The notes beneath the pieces are model-generated. The model saw nothing but the letters and a program-made list of their open reading frames with translations. It did not search any database and had not been told where the DNA came from. The position numbers and the translations under genes were made by a program. 9,747 nt of DNA from WHSW01 sp035296705 (GTDB lineage: Bacteria; Actinomycetota; Thermoleophilia; Solirubrobacterales; 70-9): contig DATHAL010000087.1 in the NCBI GenBank assembly GCA_035296705.1, forward strand, positions 1-9,747. The letters are read 5' to 3'. This document shows positions 5,939 through 9,747 of the stretch, one piece after another. Within the stretch, counting starts at the first letter, position 1, and each line of letters begins with the position of its first letter.

Positions 5939-6916
5939 ATGGAGGACGGCACGTTGCGGGGTCGGAGTCTCGGCTGGGTGGGGACCGGCCGAATGGGGTA
6001 CAGCCTCGCCAGCCGGTTGCTCGAGGGTGGTTGCGATCTCGCGGTGTACAACCGCACGCGAGCAAAGGCCGAGCCGCTCGCCGAGATGGGAGCGACGATC
6101 GTCGACTCGCCCGCCGACCTAGCCGAGCGCGAGATCGTGTTCACGATCGTCTCCGGATCCGACGACTTCAAGGAGGTGGTCACGGGTCCGGCGGGGCTGC
6201 TCTCGCGCCCTGGGTCGAGCCCGCGGATTGTCGTCGACTCGACCACGGCCTCACCCGCCGCCTCCGAGGAGGTGCGCGAGCGGGCCGAGGCGGTCGGTAC
6301 CGCGTTGCTCGCGGCGCCGGTGAGCGGCAACCCGAAGGTGGTTGCCGCCGGGCTGCTCACCTTCGTCGTCTCCGGGCCCGAGCACGCTTACCGCGAGGTC
6401 GAGCCCTATCTCGAGCTGCTCGGGCAGGGAGCGACCTACGTGGGCGAGGGAGAGCGAGCCCGACTGGCAAAGATCTGCCACAACCTGCTGCTCGGCGTCG
6501 TCGCGCAGTCGCTGGCGGAGATCGCGGTGCTGGCCGAGAAGTCCGGCATCTCGCGCGCCGACCTGCTGGAGTTCATCAACAGCAGCGTGATGGGCTCGCT
6601 CTTCACCCGCTACAAGACGCCGGCCTACGTGAAGGCGGACTTCACTCCAACCTTCACGCCGGTCCTCCTGCGCAAGGACTTCGACCTCGGCTTCGAGGTA
6701 GCCCGTGAGCTCGACGTGCCCATGCCCGTTGCCACCGCGGCGCACCAGGTCGTCCAGGAGTTGATCGAGCACGGGCATACCGACGACGACTTCGCCGCCC
6801 TGCTGGAGCTGCAGGCGCAGGCCTCGGGCCTCGAGCTGAAACCCGAGGACACGCCCGTTGCAGACGGGCTCGGACCGCCGGGCTCGAGCGCGGTCGAGGT
6901 CCGCACGCAGAGCTGA
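5939..6916 (+). CDS. NAD(P)-dependent beta-hydroxyacid dehydrogenase (3-hydroxyisobutyrate dehydrogenase family)
   Basis: A 325-residue protein of the 3-hydroxyisobutyrate/tartronate-semialdehyde/6-phosphogluconate dehydrogenase superfamily, which interconverts beta-hydroxyacids and semialdehydes. The Rossmann motif GWVGTGRMG is at 12-20, followed by VYNRT (36-40). DSTTASP (100-106) and APVSGNP (126-132, usually APVSGG) line the substrate site. Catalytic Lys178 sits in AKICHN with Asn182, and KDFDLG (246-251) marks the C-terminal helical domain. The Asn-Pro in place of the usual Gly-Gly after Ser129-Gly130 suggests a substrate other than 3-hydroxyisobutyrate. A 25-residue acidic/Gly-Pro tail ends the protein. 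No Arg or Lys follows the Rossmann turn in a way that settles the cofactor. It is first in its operon, seven bases before the E1 gene. Confidence 0.92.
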   Translation: MEDGTLRGRSLGWVGTGRMGYSLASRLLEGGCDLAVYNRTRAKAEPLAEMGATIVDSPADLAEREIVFTIVSGSDDFKEVVTGPAGLLSRPGSSPRIVVDSTTASPAASEEVRERAEAVGTALLAAPVSGNPKVVAAGLLTFVVSGPEHAYREVEPYLELLGQGATYVGEGERARLAKICHNLLLGVVAQSLAEIAVLAEKSGISRADLLEFINSSVMGSLFTRYKTPAYVKADFTPTFTPVLLRKDFDLGFEVARELDVPMPVATAAHQVVQELIEHGHTDDDFAALLELQAQASGLELKPEDTPVADGLGPPGSSAVEVRTQS

Positions 6917-6923
6917 CCGGGCG

Positions 6924-8963
6924 ATGGATCGAGCCGTGACCCAAGCGACCGCGGGGGACTCCGCGGCGGACCTCGGGGCCCAAGATCCGCTCGACGCGTA
7001 TGGCCGGATGGTGCTGATCCGCGAGTTCGAGCAGGCGATCCAGCGCCTGTTCCTGAAGGGCGAGGTCCATGGCACCACCCACCTGTCCGCCGGCCAGGAG
7101 GCGGTCCCCGTGGGCGTTTGCGCGGCGCTCGAGCCCGACGACTACGTCAGCGGCACCTACCGCGGTCACGGTCACGCGCTGGCGAAGGGAACCGACCCCC
7201 AGGCCCTGGCCGCGGAGATGCTCGGCCGTGCGACCGGCGTCTGCGGCGGACGCGCGGGGTCGATGAACGTCGTGGACCTCGAGCACGGTTTGGTGGGCTG
7301 CTTCGGGATCGTCGGCGGGAGCATCGCCGCGGCAACGGGCGCGGCGCTGTCCGGAAAGCGCCAGGGGCGGGTCTCGGTCGCCTTCTTCGGCGATGGGGCC
7401 GCCAATCAGGCGTACTTTCACGAATGCCTCAACTTCGCCCAGGTGCTCGAGCTGCCGGCGATCTTCGTCTGCGAGAACAACCTGTACGGCGAATTCACGC
7501 CGATGAAGCAGGTCACCGCCGGCGGCGAGATCGCGGCCAGGGCGGGCGCCTACGGGATCCCGTTCGTGGTCGTCGACGGCAACGACCTCTGGGCGGTCCA
7601 CGACGCCGCCGTCGAGGCGGTCAGCCGAGCCCGGGAGGGCGGCGGGCCGATGCTGCTCGAGTGCCGGACGTACCGCCACTTCGGGCATTCGAAGTCCGAC
7701 CCCGCCAAGTACCGGCCAGCCGACGAGGTCGAGCGCTGGCTTAAGCGCGATCCGCTGACGGTCGCCCGCGAGCGGTTGCTAGCCGAGGGCCACTCGGAGA
7801 AGGAGGTCGCCGATACAGAGCAGCAGACGCGCGAACGGATCGAGGCCGCGGCCGAGGCGGCGCGGGCGGGTCCGTTCCCGGACCCTGCCGACAAGGAAGC
7901 GTCTGAGTACCGCGGCGAGCGAGGAGCTCGAACCCCGGTCGCGACCGCTCCGGATCGCGAGGCGGGCGACCGGACGGGCGAGCTCGAGTTCAGGGTGGCG
8001 ATTCGCGATGCGATCGCCGAGGAGCTCGAGCGTGATCCGGCGGTGGTCTTTCTGGGCGAGGACGTCGCGGCTCCGGGGGGCGTGTTCGCCGTCACCCCGG
8101 GACTGCTCGAGCGTTTCGGCCCTGAGCGCGTCCTCGATACGCCGATCTCCGAGCTCGCGCTTGCCGGCGCCGCCTTCGGCGCCGCCGCAACCGGACTGCG
8201 GCCGGTGATCGAGATCATGTTCGGCGACTTCATGGGGCTGCCCATGGACTCACTCGTCAACCAGGCGGCGAAGCTCTGGTACGTCTCGAACGAGCAGGGG
8301 AGCGCGCCGCTGGTCGTCCGCTCCGCAGTCGGCGCCGGCGGCCGCTTCGGGGCGATGCATTCCCAGATCCACGGCACCTGGTTCCAGGGAATCCCGGGGC
8401 TGAAGGTCGTCGCCCCGTCCTCGCCGGCGGATGCGAAGGGCCTGCTGAAGGCGGCGATTCGCGACGACAACCCGGTGATCTTCCTCGAGCACAAGCGCCT
8501 CTATTCGGTCAAGGGTCCAGAGCCCCAGGAGGAGACGATCGAGATCGGCCGGGCGGCGGTCGCCCGCGAGGGCAACGACCTGACGATCGTCTCGGTGTCG
8601 AAGGGCGTTCGCGACGCACTCGAGGCCGCCGAGACGCTGGCGAGCGACGGCCTCGACGTGGAGGTCGTCGACCTGCGCACCCTGCGGCCGCTCGACGCAG
8701 CGACCGTACTCGCGTCGGTCTCGAAGACCAATCGGTTGCTGGCGGTCGAGGAGGGTCCGCGGACGGGCGGCTGGGCGTCGGGCGTGCTCGGGATCGTCGC
8801 CGAGGAGGGGTTGCACGACCTCGACGACGCTTGGATCATCGCCACCGACGAGACCCCTGTGCCATACAGCCCGACGCTCGAGGATGCCTTCCTGCCGGCC
8901 GCGGAGACGATCGTCGAGTCGGTGCGCGGGCGGCTCGAAACCGGCTCTGGGACGTCTCGGTGA
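6924..8963 (+). CDS. fused E1 alpha-beta thiamine diphosphate-dependent 2-oxoacid (or acetoin) dehydrogenase
   Basis: A 679-residue single chain that joins the two E1 subunits usually encoded separately. It would catalyse decarboxylation of a 2-oxoacid (or acetoin cleavage) and pass the acyl group to an E2 lipoyl protein. The alpha half (about 22-318) has HLSAGQEA (53-60), the YRGHGH motif (79-84), the thiamine diphosphate motif GDG (156-158) through ENN (184-186), and the YRHFGHSKSDP loop (250-260). A linker of about 30 residues follows. The beta half (about 353-672) has GEDV (378-381), TPISE with cofactor-activating Glu410, and AMHSQ with His479, the equivalents of the human PDH E1-beta Glu and His. 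All key residues are present, so it should be active. The ATG at 6924 lies seven bases after the previous stop with only a weak ribosome site, suggesting coupling; GTG 6936 is an alternative. No E2 or E3 gene is visible here. Substrate choice among pyruvate, branched-chain oxoacid and acetoin is open. Confidence 0.93.
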   Translation: MDRAVTQATAGDSAADLGAQDPLDAYGRMVLIREFEQAIQRLFLKGEVHGTTHLSAGQEAVPVGVCAALEPDDYVSGTYRGHGHALAKGTDPQALAAEMLGRATGVCGGRAGSMNVVDLEHGLVGCFGIVGGSIAAATGAALSGKRQGRVSVAFFGDGAANQAYFHECLNFAQVLELPAIFVCENNLYGEFTPMKQVTAGGEIAARAGAYGIPFVVVDGNDLWAVHDAAVEAVSRAREGGGPMLLECRTYRHFGHSKSDPAKYRPADEVERWLKRDPLTVARERLLAEGHSEKEVADTEQQTRERIEAAAEAARAGPFPDPADKEASEYRGERGARTPVATAPDREAGDRTGELEFRVAIRDAIAEELERDPAVVFLGEDVAAPGGVFAVTPGLLERFGPERVLDTPISELALAGAAFGAAATGLRPVIEIMFGDFMGLPMDSLVNQAAKLWYVSNEQGSAPLVVRSAVGAGGRFGAMHSQIHGTWFQGIPGLKVVAPSSPADAKGLLKAAIRDDNPVIFLEHKRLYSVKGPEPQEETIEIGRAAVAREGNDLTIVSVSKGVRDALEAAETLASDGLDVEVVDLRTLRPLDAATVLASVSKTNRLLAVEEGPRTGGWASGVLGIVAEEGLHDLDDAWIIATDETPVPYSPTLEDAFLPAAETIVESVRGRLETGSGTSR

Positions 8964-8970
8964 GCCTCGT

Positions 8971-8984
8971 TACACTCGATTGCA
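8971..8984. promoter_or_regulatory. degenerate LacI-type operator before the CMD genes
   Basis: TACACTCGATTGCA matches 12 of the 14 palindrome positions of the two perfect operators; the right half is exact. It lies eight bases after the E1 stop and about 33 before the next ATG. It may be a secondary operator or a relic. I see no convincing -35 box for a separate promoter. Confidence 0.35.
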
Positions 8985-9001
8985 GACGCTGAGCGACTCC
9001 T

Positions 9002-9011
9002 GGGGAGGAGG
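9002..9011 (+). promoter_or_regulatory. ribosome binding site deciding the CMD1 start
   Basis: GGGGAGGAGG ends six bases before ATG 9018. The in-frame GTG at 9012 directly abuts it and is rejected as start. Confidence 0.65.
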
Positions 9012-9017
9012 GTGCGA

Positions 9018-9608
9018 ATGCCAAGGATCAGCTACTACCCCGTCGAGGGGATCGAGGACCCGGAACTGCGCGCGATCCTCGACCACGCGGCTCGCCACGG
9101 GACCCCGAGGCCCGAGAGCCAGGCGATTCGCGCCCACGTTCCGGCGACGCTCCGCGACTTCTGGGCTCAATGGGAACACACGTTCCGCAACGGGGTCTGC
9201 GATCACGCGATCAAGGAGCTCTGCCGCGTGTACGTGTCCAGGACGGTCGAATGCCTGTACTGCGGCAACCAGCGCTCGACCGGCGGTCGCGATCAGGGGC
9301 TCGTCGAGCGCGACTACGACGAGCTGCTGGAGTTCGAGGCCTCGGATCGCTACGACGAGCGTCAGAAGGCGGCGCTCGCCTACGCGCAAGCGATCGTCTG
9401 GAACCCCGAGGAGGCCGACGACGACTTCTGGGAGCGCCTCCACCTGCACTTCTCCGACGAGGAGCTGGTGGAGCTCGGCTACTTCGTCGGCGTCACCTTC
9501 GGGCAGCAGTCGTGGATCCGAACCCTGGACATCGGCCACCACGAGGTGCTCGACGAGTCCGACGAGGGCCTGGCGCCCCACGAGCTTCGCGCGAGGGCGC
9601 GGGGATGA
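9018..9608 (+). CDS. carboxymuconolactone decarboxylase/AhpD-like family protein (CMD1)
   Basis: A 196-residue all-helical protein. Family members range from gamma-carboxymuconolactone decarboxylases to AhpD-type disulfide reductases with a CxxC and nearby His. Residues 56-78 carry the family helix (RNGVCDHAIKELCR, then VYVSRTVE), leading to CLYCGNQRS with Cys79 and Cys82. The position of the usual third residue of the relay (CxxCxxxH) is Arg86. A second region, FSDEELVELGYFVGVTFGQQ (145-164), matches the common C-terminal helix pair, followed by HH at 174-175. The redox-active CxxC suggests a thiol/peroxide or redox role more than lactone decarboxylation. The stop forms an ATGA overlap with a second family member downstream. 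Confidence 0.85.
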   Translation: MPRISYYPVEGIEDPELRAILDHAARHGTPRPESQAIRAHVPATLRDFWAQWEHTFRNGVCDHAIKELCRVYVSRTVECLYCGNQRSTGGRDQGLVERDYDELLEFEASDRYDERQKAALAYAQAIVWNPEEADDDFWERLHLHFSDEELVELGYFVGVTFGQQSWIRTLDIGHHEVLDESDEGLAPHELRARARG

Positions 9609-9747
9609 CCAGGAGGGTCGATCCGGTCGGCGCGGGCGATGCCATCCGCGCTCGCGTCCCGGACGTGTTGCGGACGTATCGAGCCACGCGGGCGAACGTG
9701 CTCGAGGGTGGGAGCCTCGACCCCGCGCTCAAGGAGCTGTGCGCCCG
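9605..9747 (+). CDS. second carboxymuconolactone decarboxylase-like protein (CMD2), cut by window end
   Basis: The ATG at 9605 overlaps the CMD1 stop (ATGA). The 47 visible codons read to the window edge without a stop and include LEGGSLDPALKELCA (residues 33-47), which parallels FRNGVCDHAIKELCR of CMD1. This Gly-x-Leu-Asp-x-x-x-Lys-Glu-Leu pattern is typical of the start of the CMD core helix just before the CxxC. The catalytic region is beyond the window, so activity cannot be judged. It is probably a paralogue acting as a hetero-oligomer partner or on a related substrate. Confidence 0.7.
   Translation, partial: MTRRVDPVGAGDAIRARVPDVLRTYRATRANVLEGGSLDPALKELCA

Noticed and set aside
4294..6360. 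Extension of the minus-strand M24 frame to 688 codons
   Set aside because: Beyond 5703 it crosses the promoter/operator region and runs antisense through the well-supported beta-hydroxyacid dehydrogenase, with Ser/Arg-rich low-complexity sequence.
6654..7688. 344-codon minus-strand frame across the dehydrogenase/E1 junction
   Set aside because: Antisense to two genes with intact active-site motifs; no family features of its own.

Overview
The window is uniformly GC-rich, densely packed bacterial DNA. Genes overlap by a few bases (GTGA, TAGTG and ATGA junctions), GTG starts occur, and GGAGG-type ribosome binding sites are strong. This fits a high-GC actinobacterium, possibly of the Thermoleophilia type, but no rRNA, tRNA or marker gene is present to fix the taxon. 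I see no insertion sequence, CRISPR array, integrase or tRNA. The locus looks like a regulated catabolic (soluble enzyme) gene cluster rather than a mobile island.

Layout. (1) Positions 1-2754, plus strand: the last codons of an upstream gene, an alpha/beta hydrolase with a complete catalytic set resembling 2,6-dihydroxypseudooxynicotine hydrolase, an OsmC-family gene broken by one missing base, and an M24 (creatinase/aminopeptidase-fold) protein that has lost most metal ligands. All are joined by start/stop overlaps. (2) Positions 2780-5703, minus strand, converging on group 1: a second M24-family protein and an NAD(P)-dependent aldehyde dehydrogenase, joined by an ATGA overlap. (3) Positions 5704-5938: a divergent control region. 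It holds two identical 16-bp copies of a CG-centred palindrome of LacI/GalR-operator type, one lying just downstream of each of two predicted, mirror-arranged promoters. The centres are 136 bp apart, close to 13 helical turns. (4) Positions 5939-9747, plus strand: a 3-hydroxyisobutyrate-dehydrogenase-family reductase, a fused E1 alpha-beta thiamine-diphosphate 2-oxoacid (or acetoin) dehydrogenase, and two tandem carboxymuconolactone-decarboxylase/AhpD-like proteins, the second cut by the window end. A degenerate third copy of the operator lies before the first of these two.

How the parts may work together (inference): hydrolytic steps on C-C or C-N bonds (alpha/beta hydrolase, creatinase-like M24 proteins) would release fragments that are oxidised or reduced by the aldehyde dehydrogenase and the beta-hydroxyacid dehydrogenase. 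A 2-oxoacid or acyloin would then be cleaved by the fused E1, using E2/E3 components encoded elsewhere. The shared operator implies one effector (a sugar-like or small metabolite ligand) induces the divergent operons together. The substrate cannot be read from the sequence. The regulator itself is not in the window.
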